DNA of 64,000 bases from Megasphaera paucivorans (lineage in GTDB: Bacteria; Bacillota; Negativicutes; Veillonellales; Megasphaeraceae), in the NCBI RefSeq assembly GCF_900103535.1, contig NZ_FNHQ01000001.1, forward strand, positions 62,001-126,000, written 5' to 3'. This document shows, piece by piece, positions 35,946 to 43,940 of the stretch (position 1 is its first letter; each line of letters opens with the position of its first letter). A program made the position numbers and the translations under genes. A model generated the notes under the pieces. That model was not told where the DNA came from, did not search any database, and saw nothing but the letters and a program-made list of their open reading frames with translations.

Positions 35946-38771
35946 TTATTCAGTCTCGACTTCAACCATAATATACGCTTCCATTTCATCGCCTTCTTTA
36001 ACATCGCGATATCCTTCGAGCGTTATACCACATTCATAGCCTTCCTGAACTTCTTTAACATCGTCCTTAAAACGGCGAAGAGAATCTACTTCCCCTTCAT
36101 GTACTACAATTCCATTACGAATCAAACGTATTTTCGCACTGCTGGACATCTTACCTTCTGTTACGTAAGAACCAGCAACAATAACTTTAGGTGTGGTAAT
36201 AACCTTTCTTACTTGGGCACGTCCCAGCACCTTTTCTTCCATCTTCTTTTCGAGCATCCCTTTCATAGCTGCTTCTACATCATTAATAGCATCATAGATA
36301 ACTCGATAAGTACGCAAATCTACATGTTCATGTTCAGCCATCTTACGTGCTGCTGCATCCGGTCGAACATTAAATCCTATAATGAGTGCATTAGAAGCCG
36401 AAGCCAGCATAACATCCGATTCAGTAACCGCTCCTACACCGGCATGAACAATCGCAATCCGTACTTCTTCACTCTTAATGCTTTCCAGCGATTGGCTTAA
36501 TGCTTCCACCGATCCTTGCACGTCCCCTTTAACAATAAGGGAAAGTTCTTTTAATTCCCCTTGCTGTATTTGATTAAATAAATCATCCAGCGTAACTTTC
36601 TGATTCTGATGCAGTTCAGACGTACGTTTCTTTTCCATACGTTTTTCTGCTACAGAACGGGCTGTTTTTTCATCAACTACGTTTAAGATATCCCCTGCTT
36701 CAGGAACATCATTAAGGCCCAGAATTTCAACGGGTATAGAGGGTTCTGCTTTCTTCATGCGTTCTCCCCGTTCATTGGTCATGGCACGGACATTCCCGTA
36801 ACATGTACCAACGATAACCGTATCTCCAACATGAAGTGTTCCTTTTTGAATCAGGACAGATGCTACAGAACCGCGGCCTTTATCCAATTTGGCTTCAATA
36901 ACAACACCCCGTGCCGGTCGATCTGGATTTGCCTTTAAATCGGATACTTCAGCAAGAACAAGAATATTTTCCAGCAGTTCATCAAGTCCTATTTTTTTAT
37001 GTGCAGAAACGGGTACCATGATGGTATCCCCGCCCCAATCTTCTCCCACCAGACCATATTCAGTCAATTGCTGCATAACCTGTGAAGGATTAGCACCTTC
37101 CTTATCAATTTTGTTGATAGCTACAATAACAGGAACACCCGCCGACTTGGCATGATTAATAGATTCAATCGTCTGCGGCATAACGCCATCATCCGCTGCA
37201 ACAACGAGAACAGCTATATCTGTGACCTGCGCCCCACGGGCACGCATGGCGGTAAACGCTTCATGCCCCGGCGTATCCATAAATACAATCTTCTTACCGT
37301 TATAGCGGACCTGATATGCACCGATATGCTGTGTAATGCCGCCAGCTTCATGACTGGTTACATTGGTTTGGCGGATGGCGTCGAGAAGACTGGTCTTGCC
37401 GTGATCGACATGTCCCATAATAGTAACAACAGGAGGCCGAAACTTCAATGATTCAGGCGGATCAATAATTTCTTCGATTTCCGTAGGATCTTCAGGTGGT
37501 GCCGCTTTCGTTACGGAAACATTAAATTCATCGGCAATAAGGCTGGCCGTATCATAATCAATTTCTTGATTAATTGTCGCCATAATGCCGCCCAGCAACA
37601 GTCTTTTAATAACTTCACCGACTTCACGATCTAGCTTTTCCGCAAAATCTTTAACAGTAATACTGTCACCTATTTCAATAGCTGTTGGATATTTCTTTTT
37701 TCTCATTGCTTCTGCGTTCATAGTAAACCCTTCGCGCTGGCCATGCTGCATGCTTCTATGGCCTTTATTCTTATTTTTGTTTTTATTTAAAACGTTGGAT
37801 AACAATGTATGGGGTCTATTGACGTTTTTAGAGTTTGGTGTATTTTTTTTATTGTCATGGCCTGCAGTCGGCGTGTGTTTATTGTTTTTATCGTGGTGAT
37901 TATTATGTGCATCGCTATTTTGCTGAGGGCGGGCAAAATATTTTGTGCGCTTATTATTTCCCTGCTTAGCGGCCTGACCATTGCCTTGCGGTCTGGACGG
38001 TTGACCATTGCCTTGCGGTCTGGACGGTTGACCATTGCCTTGCGGTCTGGACGGTTGACCATTACCTTGCGGTCTGGACGGTTGACCATTACCTTGCGGT
38101 CTGGACGCTTGGCCACTGCCTTGCGGTCTGGACGGTTGACCACTGCCTTGCGGTCTGGAATGCTGATTGCTGCCTTGCGGTCTGGAATACGAGTTGCTGC
38201 CTTCCCGACGCTGGCTGTTTTGACTGTTCGTAGTCTGCCCGGTACGAGTATCGGAGTGCTGATTTCCTCTATTATCATTTTTTTGAGTGCTCTGGCCATT
38301 TTGGCGCTGGCCACCCGAATTCGCAAATTTTCCATCACGGTGCTGCAGATTTTGTGCATTGGAAAATTTCTTTTTATTATCCCGGTTGTCATGATCCCGT
38401 GTCGGCCCGGCAGATGTTCTGGACTGTTTCTGCTGCGTACCGGTTTTAGCGGTTGTGTCTAAATACGGAGAATGGCTGGAATGCTGCCGTTCACCTTGAC
38501 CGTTTCCTTCCTGGCGCGGCCCGTTTCCTTTATTCGCAGTCTGTTGGGCCGTATTATTATATGTGCCTTTAGCCCGTTTGGGAACTACCGCCCGTACCGG
38601 TTCCCTTTGTTCCTGCTTTTTAGGCGCAAAAATCCTATTCAATATAGATTTTGCATGATCATCCACACCACTGAAATTACCAACCTTAATATTATTATCC
38701 TGCAGTGTTTTGATGACGGTTTTGGTTTCTACACCTAATTCCCGTGCTACTTCAAATACTCGTTTCGTCAT
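35946..38771 (-). CDS. infB: Translation initiation factor IF-2
   Basis: GTPase that brings initiator tRNA to the ribosome. 941 aa. Seen: N-terminal IF2_N segment ([19 protein letters not shown]), a long low-complexity basic/Gln/Asn/Gly-rich linker (~55-350) that includes eight 9-residue repeats (residues 196-267), then the G domain with [13 protein letters not shown] (~454), [18 protein letters not shown], and the C-terminal beta-barrel and IF2 domains. The linker is longer and more repetitive than in most relatives. Classical place between ylxQ and rbfA. Confidence 0.97.
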   Translation of the reverse strand: MTKRVFEVARELGVETKTVIKTLQDNNIKVGNFSGVDDHAKSILNRIFAPKKQEQREPVRAVVPKRAKGTYNNTAQQTANKGNGPRQEGNGQGERQHSSHSPYLDTTAKTGTQQKQSRTSAGPTRDHDNRDNKKKFSNAQNLQHRDGKFANSGGQRQNGQSTQKNDNRGNQHSDTRTGQTTNSQNSQRREGSNSYSRPQGSNQHSRPQGSGQPSRPQGSGQASRPQGNGQPSRPQGNGQPSRPQGNGQPSRPQGNGQPSRPQGNGQAAKQGNNKRTKYFARPQQNSDAHNNHHDKNNKHTPTAGHDNKKNTPNSKNVNRPHTLLSNVLNKNKNKNKGHRSMQHGQREGFTMNAEAMRKKKYPTAIEIGDSITVKDFAEKLDREVGEVIKRLLLGGIMATINQEIDYDTASLIADEFNVSVTKAAPPEDPTEIEEIIDPPESLKFRPPVVTIMGHVDHGKTSLLDAIRQTNVTSHEAGGITQHIGAYQVRYNGKKIVFMDTPGHEAFTAMRARGAQVTDIAVLVVAADDGVMPQTIESINHAKSAGVPVIVAINKIDKEGANPSQVMQQLTEYGLVGEDWGGDTIMVPVSAHKKIGLDELLENILVLAEVSDLKANPDRPARGVVIEAKLDKGRGSVASVLIQKGTLHVGDTVIVGTCYGNVRAMTNERGERMKKAEPSIPVEILGLNDVPEAGDILNVVDEKTARSVAEKRMEKKRTSELHQNQKVTLDDLFNQIQQGELKELSLIVKGDVQGSVEALSQSLESIKSEEVRIAIVHAGVGAVTESDVMLASASNALIIGFNVRPDAAARKMAEHEHVDLRTYRVIYDAINDVEAAMKGMLEKKMEEKVLGRAQVRKVITTPKVIVAGSYVTEGKMSSSAKIRLIRNGIVVHEGEVDSLRRFKDDVKEVQEGYECGITLEGYRDVKEGDEMEAYIMVEVETE
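37971..38186 (-). repeat. Eight tandem 27-bp repeats in infB
   Basis: 216 nt made of eight 27-bp units, each encoding SRPQGNGQP or a close variant (SRPQGSNQH and SRPQGSGQP at the N-terminal end). The five C-terminal units are nearly identical at the DNA level, suggesting recent duplication; the N-terminal three have drifted. The repeat keeps frame, so copy-number change would only alter linker length. Confidence 0.9.
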
Positions 38772-38788
38772 CTAGTTACCCCCTTATG

Positions 38789-39103
38789 TTACTCCATCGT
38801 TTTTAACACTTTATCTATGGTCTCGGCAAATCCCGCATCAGTTAAAAGGATAACTACATGCCGTTCCTTTCCTATCGATCTGCCCAATTGTTCCTTCGTA
38901 AATATATCAACAACAGTTATTTTCTTTTGTTCCGACAAATACCGGTACTTTTTAACATTATCTGAACCCCCGTCTGATGCCAAAAACAAAAGAGGAACTG
39001 TATGATGCTTTAAATGCTTTTGTGCAGCAAAATCTCCGCAAACCAATTTACGGGATCGATATGCCAACCCTAAAAGACTTAAAATCTGTTCTTCCTTCGT
39101 CAT
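38789..39103 (-). CDS. ylxQ: L7Ae family ribosomal-protein-like YlxQ
   Basis: 104 aa protein of the L7Ae/L30e RNA-binding (kink-turn) family. Seen: ILSLLGLAYRSRKLVCGDFA and VPLLFLASDGGSDNVKK. It usually sits between rnpM and infB, as here. ATG overlaps the rnpM stop (ATGA). Precise role unclear. Confidence 0.9.
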   Translation of the reverse strand: MTKEEQILSLLGLAYRSRKLVCGDFAAQKHLKHHTVPLLFLASDGGSDNVKKYRYLSEQKKITVVDIFTKEQLGRSIGKERHVVILLTDAGFAETIDKVLKTME

Positions 39104-39360
39104 AATAATTCCTGTTTCAAAGTCTCATAAATCTCATCAGAAACCTTTGTCTTGAGAGAACGTTCCAAGCGATGTTCCTTATACGCTTTTTCCAAACACT
39201 CATTTGTTGCGCAGATATATGCACCACGGCCAGATTTTTTTCCTGTTTTGTCAATTTCCACATTGCCCTCCGGTGTAAGAACAATACGGATCATTTCCTT
39301 TTTATTTTTAGGTTCCTGACAGCCCACACAAATACGCAAAGGTACCTTTTTTTTCTTCAT
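39100..39360 (-). CDS. rnpM: RNase P modulator RnpM (YlxR)
   Basis: 86 aa. Seen: LRICVGCQEPKNKKEMIRIV and KKSGRGAYICATNECLEKA, the two conserved signatures of the YlxR family, recently shown in Bacillus to bind RNase P RNA and modulate its activity. AGGAGAAG before the ATG. Confidence 0.92.
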   Translation of the reverse strand: MKKKKVPLRICVGCQEPKNKKEMIRIVLTPEGNVEIDKTGKKSGRGAYICATNECLEKAYKEHRLERSLKTKVSDEIYETLKQELL

Positions 39361-39370
39361 GGCTCTTCTC

Positions 39371-40507
39371 CTATGATTTCATATTTTCTTCAGCCAATTC
39401 TGCTGAAACCACAGCGTCTCCCATTATATCCAAATCATCAATTACATCCTTGGTGCCTGTTTCATTATTTGCAGATGCCGCCTGTGTCTCACTTTTGATA
39501 TCTATTTTCCAATTAGTCAGCTTTGCTGCCAGACGGGCATTCTGTCCCGCCTTCCCGATAGCAAGGGATAGTTGATAATCTGGAACAACAACACTGGAAG
39601 ATTTATCATTTTCATCCACTGTCACAGAAATAACCTGTGCCGGACTCAGCGCATTCGCAATATAAACAGCGGGATCTTCATCCCATTTAACAATATCTAT
39701 TTTTTCATTTTGCAATTCCGTTACAATGTTTTGTACGCGCATCCCTTTTTGGCCTACGCAAGCACCTACCGAATCAACGTTTTCATCACGGGAATACACA
39801 GCGATTTTCGACCGGCGTCCCGGTTCACGGGCAACCGATTTCAATTCCACGACCCCATCATATATTTCAGGTACTTCTAATTCAAACAGCCGTTTTAAAA
39901 GTCCAGGATGAGTACGGGACAAAAGGATTTGTGCTCCCTTAGTCGTTTTGCGTACTTCTACAACATAGCATTTAATCCGTTGTCCTACCGTATACGTCTC
40001 TGTCGGAATTTGTTCAGAAACAGGAAGCACGGCTTCTGCCTTTCCCAAATCAATATAGATGTTTTTCTGTTCAATCCGTTGAATGATACCGGTTATGATA
40101 TCATCCGTACGATTGGAAAATTCGTCATACACAATACTGCGTTCTGCTTCACGCAAGCGCTGGATCATAACCTGTTTAGCTGCTTGTGCAGCGATTCGAC
40201 CAAAATTTTTCGGTGTTACATCGACATTGACAACATCATCTATGTCATATCCATTATCAATATTACGGGCTAATTGCAATGAAATCTGGGTTTCCTTATC
40301 TTCTACAGTTTCCACGACTGTCTTAGGTGCCATGATACGATAATCACCGGTATTGCGATTTAATGCAACAACAGCATTGCTGTTAGCTCCGGGTTCCTTT
40401 TTATAAGCTGTAATTAAGACAGCTTCCAGCGAATCATAAATAACATCCGGAGATACATTTTTTTCTTTTGACAAATATTCAATGGCACTTAGTAACTCTT
40501 TATTCAC
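39371..40507 (-). CDS. nusA: Transcription termination/antitermination factor NusA
   Basis: Binds RNA polymerase and RNA to control pausing, termination and antitermination. 378 aa, the short Firmicutes form without the C-terminal acidic repeats. Seen: N-terminal polymerase-binding domain, S1 domain (GIIQRIEQKNIYIDLGKAEA split across ~135-155), KH1 and KH2 (VGACVGQKGMRVQNIV ~230, LAIGKAGQNARLAAKLT ~315). GTG at 40507 with TTGGAGG is chosen over a TTG at 40522 that lies on the ribosome binding site. C-terminal tail of ~35 acidic residues. Confidence 0.95.
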   Translation of the reverse strand: MNKELLSAIEYLSKEKNVSPDVIYDSLEAVLITAYKKEPGANSNAVVALNRNTGDYRIMAPKTVVETVEDKETQISLQLARNIDNGYDIDDVVNVDVTPKNFGRIAAQAAKQVMIQRLREAERSIVYDEFSNRTDDIITGIIQRIEQKNIYIDLGKAEAVLPVSEQIPTETYTVGQRIKCYVVEVRKTTKGAQILLSRTHPGLLKRLFELEVPEIYDGVVELKSVAREPGRRSKIAVYSRDENVDSVGACVGQKGMRVQNIVTELQNEKIDIVKWDEDPAVYIANALSPAQVISVTVDENDKSSSVVVPDYQLSLAIGKAGQNARLAAKLTNWKIDIKSETQAASANNETGTKDVIDDLDIMGDAVVSAELAEENMKS

Positions 40508-40522
40508 GTTTATAACCTCCAA

Positions 40523-40984
40523 CTAAAAATCAATATGCAGCCGTATTTGAGATATCTCTTTACTATTCAATATTTCTTCCATTCCGTCCACACGTACTAT
40601 AAGGGTTCCATCATCCTGCTTTTTACCAAGTTCCGCAACAAGAAGCTTAGTATTCTTATGCGCCTTAAAAAAATGAATGTCTACCATGCGTCCTTCATAA
40701 CGAATAAAATCCGAATCTTTTTTAAGGATGCGATCCAATCCCGGAGAAGATACTTCCAACAGATAATTGTCAATGATAGGATCTTTTATATCAAGTATTT
40801 TACTAAGTTTTTCGCTGACAGACTGGCAGTCTTCCAAATCAATTCCGCCTTTTTTATCCAAAAACACCCGCAAATACCAGTTTTTCTCACGCACATACTC
40901 AACATCAACCAGTTCCAATGGCGTGCCTGCAATAATCGTTTCTACTTCTTCCGTTATAATTCTTTCGATTTCTTCCCGTTTCAT
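40523..40984 (-). CDS. rimP: Ribosome maturation factor RimP
   Basis: 153 aa factor for 30S subunit assembly. Seen: LELVDVEYVREKNWYLRVFLDKKGG and YLLEVSSPGLDRIL (~78-91). First gene of the rimP-nusA-rnpM-ylxQ-infB-rbfA-nrnA-truB-ribF operon, with a promoter at 41071-41099 and a leader hairpin. Confidence 0.95.
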   Translation of the reverse strand: MKREEIERIITEEVETIIAGTPLELVDVEYVREKNWYLRVFLDKKGGIDLEDCQSVSEKLSKILDIKDPIIDNYLLEVSSPGLDRILKKDSDFIRYEGRMVDIHFFKAHKNTKLLVAELGKKQDDGTLIVRVDGMEEILNSKEISQIRLHIDF

Positions 40985-41021
40985 TTTATCACCCTGTACT
41001 TTCTAAATAGTGTGGGTAAAA

Positions 41022-41049
41022 GTTGAGAGTGGGTTCACACCCACTCTCA
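41022..41049 (-). promoter_or_regulatory. Leader hairpin upstream of rimP (attenuator or upstream terminator)
   Basis: 12-bp perfect stem (41022-41033 with 41038-41049), 4-nt loop. On the minus strand it follows a T7 run and is itself followed by CTTTTACC. It lies between the rimP promoter and the rimP start, so it may terminate transcripts from the 41119-41799 gene or work as an attenuator of the nusA operon. Confidence 0.55.
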
Positions 41050-41070
41050 AAAAAACAACTTAATTACATT

Positions 41071-41099
41071 TAGTATATCACTATCATACCCATCTGACA
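41071..41099 (-). promoter_or_regulatory. Promoter of the rimP-nusA-infB operon
   Basis: Minus strand: TTGTCA (41094-41099), 17-nt spacer, TATACT (41071-41076); 87 nt before rimP. Confidence 0.65.
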
Positions 41100-41118
41100 A
41101 CAGTGAAACACCCTTAAG

Positions 41119-41799
41119 TCAGCTCAGTTCTGCTAATATGCCGTCTAAAACAGCCATGAGATGTTGCCCCAAAGAAACTTCCAATTTTTTTAAATCATGC
41201 CCATCAAAATCATGAACCAGATTAGGAAAATTATGAATTCGCCGTTCCGCAAAGAAATCATCTCGCAAAACGTTATACATAACAGATAATCCACTGCGTG
41301 TTTCTTTTTGATAGTACGAAATAATCATGTACGAACCATTAATAATCCGTACTGCCTGTGAAGGTTCTATTAATCGTTTAAAGCCTTTATATTCTTTCGG
41401 AAGGATTCCTTCCCAATTAACTTCAGCTATTCCCTTATTTTTAAAAATAACGGTAAAATTAGCCGGTCGATCCACATAATAACATTGAATTAACCGGGGA
41501 AGACGTTTTTCCACCATATATGTAAATACGTCAAAATCTCCCGTAATAAATTCAATAAGAGCAAATTCCAACATGCAAATATCAGTGCGCACTGCATATT
41601 CCTCCGAAACCGGATTGAAAGTTGCACGCACAGACCATCCATTGCAGGAATCTTGATAAGAAAAAATAACAAATTCCTTATCGTGGCCATCTTCCGTTAT
41701 CATTTTAAATTCTTCTGTCAATTTAAAAGCTCCCACATGAAGTGGGAGAACGGAAGTTATATTCCATTGTCGTATACGTTCAGTCAAGGCATTATCCAT
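41119..41799 (-). CDS. Conserved-looking hypothetical protein after tRNA-Leu
   Basis: 226 aa, not recognised. A soluble protein with many aromatic residues, YSDQ..CNGWSVRATFNP, TGDFDVFTYMVEKRLPRLIQCYY and a C-terminal helix; no membrane segment, no known catalytic motif. The ATG at 41799 is used because the frame upstream of it runs through the tRNA-Leu gene (41810-41895). There is no Shine-Dalgarno sequence: the 3' CCA of the tRNA ends 10 nt before the ATG. After tRNA processing the mRNA would be almost leaderless. A hairpin followed by TTTT lies within the first 25 codons (41730-41748). Confidence 0.65.
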   Translation of the reverse strand: MDNALTERIRQWNITSVLPLHVGAFKLTEEFKMITEDGHDKEFVIFSYQDSCNGWSVRATFNPVSEEYAVRTDICMLEFALIEFITGDFDVFTYMVEKRLPRLIQCYYVDRPANFTVIFKNKGIAEVNWEGILPKEYKGFKRLIEPSQAVRIINGSYMIISYYQKETRSGLSVMYNVLRDDFFAERRIHNFPNLVHDFDGHDLKKLEVSLGQHLMAVLDGILAELS

Positions 41800-41809
41800 A
41801 GTAAAATAG

Positions 41810-41895
41810 TGGTGCGGTTGGTGGGACTTGAACCCACACGATCGAAAGATCACTGCCACCTGAAGACAGCGCGTCTGCCATTCCGCCACAACCGC
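41810..41895 (-). tRNA. tRNA-Leu (anticodon CAG)
   Basis: 86 nt including an encoded CCA. Acceptor GCGGTTG pairs with CAACCGC; anticodon stem CTGTC/GGCAG with loop TTCAGGT, anticodon CAG; a long variable arm (TGATC...GATCG) typical of class II tRNA-Leu; T arm GTGGG-TTCAAGT-CCCAC. It lies 8 nt after the lytic transglycosylase stop and 10 nt before the next start codon, in the same direction. Confidence 0.95.
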
Positions 41896-41903
41896 ATAGT
41901 GAA

Positions 41904-42482
41904 CTAAAAATCATATAATTTCTTATACTGCTCTTCGTTTTGCAATACCACTTTAACATATTCTCTAGTTTCTGAAAAGGGTATTTTTTCAATTTCTGAA
42001 AAATCTTTTTTCCAGCCATATTTGCTTATCCAGCTGTCGACATGACCTCGCCCAGCATTATACGCTGCCAATGCTAATACTTGATTACCGTCAAATTCCT
42101 TAAGTAAATAAGCCAGATACCATGTACCCATTTTAACATTAGTCCGTACATCTCTGAGTTTATCCGGGGTAAAATCTTTCATCCCCATCTGTTCTGCAAT
42201 CCATGTACCGGTTTCGGGCATAATCTGCATCAAACCGTTAGCTCCTCGCTTAGAAGAAGCATCTTCTCTGAACTTGCTTTCTGCCAGAATAACTGCTGCC
42301 ACTAAAGCAGGATGTACATGGTTTTCATAGGAATAATACCGAACCATATAATCATATTGCAAAGGATATGCTATTTCTCTCATCAACGCATCTTTCCATG
42401 TGTAAAAGTATCCGCAGGAGAAACAAACCAACAGTATCGCTATGACAATTGTTCGTTTATTATTCCGTTTCTGCCTCAACAT
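41904..42482 (-). CDS. Membrane-anchored lytic transglycosylase (SLT domain)
   Basis: Cleaves peptidoglycan glycan strands. 192 aa. Seen: a basic N terminus and one membrane segment (~12-27, IVIAILLVCFSCGYFY), then the Slt70-like catalytic domain with the catalytic Glu in VAAVILAESKFR (~70), SKRGANGLMQIMPETG (~83-98) and ALAAYNAGRGHVDSWI (~140). Starts inside the coaE end (35-nt overlap or less) with GGGGGAGG; an upstream TTG at 42494 is possible. Confidence 0.9.
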   Translation of the reverse strand: MLRQKRNNKRTIVIAILLVCFSCGYFYTWKDALMREIAYPLQYDYMVRYYSYENHVHPALVAAVILAESKFREDASSKRGANGLMQIMPETGTWIAEQMGMKDFTPDKLRDVRTNVKMGTWYLAYLLKEFDGNQVLALAAYNAGRGHVDSWISKYGWKKDFSEIEKIPFSETREYVKVVLQNEEQYKKLYDF

Positions 42483-43098
42483 TCCCTCCCCCAAGGTTGC
42501 CCTTGGATAACAGTAAATTCCATTGTATCCGCACTTGTTCCTCTGTATATTCCAGTGAACCCGTGTTGTCGATGATAACTTGCGCCAATGACTTTTTTTC
42601 GTCTATAGGAAGTTGAGCATGGATGCGCGCTGATGCTTCATCTGCAGTATAATTATTCCGGTTCATCAAGCGTTGCAACTGTGTTGCCGGATCTACATAT
42701 ACCAGCCAGGTCTCATCAACGTACAGATAGTATTTTAACTCAAAAAGAAGTGGCATGTCAAGGAAAACTATCTTGGCTTTTTTATTTTTTTGCAATCTTT
42801 TTATTTCTATATCGATTTTTTCATGAATTAACGGGTGCAAAATAGATTCCAATTTTTTTTTCTGTTCTACATCATTAAAAACTATATTTCCTATATATGC
42901 CCGATTCATCGTACCATCAGACAAAACGGATTGCGGGCCAAAAGCTGATATCACCGCTCGCAGTCCGGAAGAATTAGGAGTTACAACAGCTTTAGCCAAT
43001 TCGTCGCAATCAATAATATACGCACCATAACTTTTTAATATATTAATAACTGTGCTTTTCCCTGAAGCAATACCACCAGATACACCTATAATATACAT
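42460..43098 (-). CDS. coaE: Dephospho-CoA kinase
   Basis: Last step of coenzyme A synthesis, phosphorylating dephospho-CoA. 212 aa. Seen: IIGVSGGIASGKSTV with the Walker A loop at the N terminus, IIDCDELAKAV (~30), FLDMPLLFE (~110). The ATG at 43098 has AGGAGAAG and lies 8 nt after the mutM stop; the frame upstream is not used. Confidence 0.95.
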   Translation of the reverse strand: MYIIGVSGGIASGKSTVINILKSYGAYIIDCDELAKAVVTPNSSGLRAVISAFGPQSVLSDGTMNRAYIGNIVFNDVEQKKKLESILHPLIHEKIDIEIKRLQKNKKAKIVFLDMPLLFELKYYLYVDETWLVYVDPATQLQRLMNRNNYTADEASARIHAQLPIDEKKSLAQVIIDNTGSLEYTEEQVRIQWNLLLSKGNLGGGNVEAETE

Positions 43099-43106
43099 TT
43101 CTTCTC

Positions 43107-43931
43107 CTATTTTTGACAATGCGGACAATAATGAGTTCCCCTGCCGGCTAATTTTATATACACAATTTTCGTTCCACAAACAGGACACGGACGTCCCTCT
43201 CTGCCATAAACACAGAGATTCTGCTGATTTTGTCCTTCCTTTCCGCTTCCGTTAATAAAATCGCGAATCGTCGTACCCCCATGCACAATGCCTTCTTCTA
43301 AAACGCGAACAACAGCATCATGTAATCGTACAGCTGTTTCTTTGCCAATGCGGTTACAACGGCGCAGTGGAGTTATCCGCGCTGCAAACAAGGCTTCATC
43401 AACATAAATATTCCCCAATCCGGCAACATTTGTTTGATCGAGCAAAAAACTTTTGATAGTCCGCGTTGTGTCTTTCAGTTTCTGCCTTAAATACGCTGCA
43501 GTAAAATCGGGGCTCGTTCCGTCTGGTCCCAATGTGTCATAGCCTTTGACACCTGTCAATCCGACAGAAGGAATCAGCCACAAACAGCCTAACGTCCGTA
43601 CATCGCCATATAGCATTCGTCCTTGTGTCAATTGAAATACAATACGGTTGAAACGCGGCAGTACAGAAAAAGGTTCCTCTTCATATACAAGACGACCGGT
43701 CATGCGAAGATGAATCAGCAAAGATTGCGGTCCATCTATATGCAGAAAAAGATATTTTCCCCGCCGTTCTACCTTTTTTATTTTTTTGTTTTTAAGTGCT
43801 GCCGCAAATTGCTGCGACGTCGCATTCTTAATAAGCCTCGGTAAAAAAATTTCTATTTGCTGTATTGATTTTCCTGGCAAATGGTTTTGCAAATATCGTC
43901 GTACCGTTTCTACTTCCGGCAGTTCCGGCAT
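43107..43931 (-). CDS. mutM: Formamidopyrimidine-DNA glycosylase (Fpg/MutM)
   Basis: Removes 8-oxoguanine and other oxidised purines and nicks the abasic site. 274 aa. Seen: N-terminal PELPEVETVRR with catalytic Pro2 and Glu3, the helix-two-turn-helix region (DQTNVAGLGNIYVDEALF, ~165), and the C-terminal zinc finger CPVCGT ... CPHCQK. Follows polA by 9 nt. Confidence 0.96.
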   Translation of the reverse strand: MPELPEVETVRRYLQNHLPGKSIQQIEIFLPRLIKNATSQQFAAALKNKKIKKVERRGKYLFLHIDGPQSLLIHLRMTGRLVYEEEPFSVLPRFNRIVFQLTQGRMLYGDVRTLGCLWLIPSVGLTGVKGYDTLGPDGTSPDFTAAYLRQKLKDTTRTIKSFLLDQTNVAGLGNIYVDEALFAARITPLRRCNRIGKETAVRLHDAVVRVLEEGIVHGGTTIRDFINGSGKEGQNQQNLCVYGREGRPCPVCGTKIVYIKLAGRGTHYCPHCQK

Positions 43932-43940
43932 TTCATCCTC

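Noticed and set aside
37971-38186. CRISPR-like regular repeat
   Set aside because: The units are contiguous with no unique spacers and are in frame within infB.
37809-38462. 217-codon plus-strand frame with periodic ALRSGRLT repeats
   Set aside because: It is the mirror of the 27-bp repeats in infB; repeats whose length is a multiple of three keep all frames open.
41800-41889. N-terminal extension of the 41119-41799 gene
   Set aside because: It would be translated from inside the tRNA-Leu gene.
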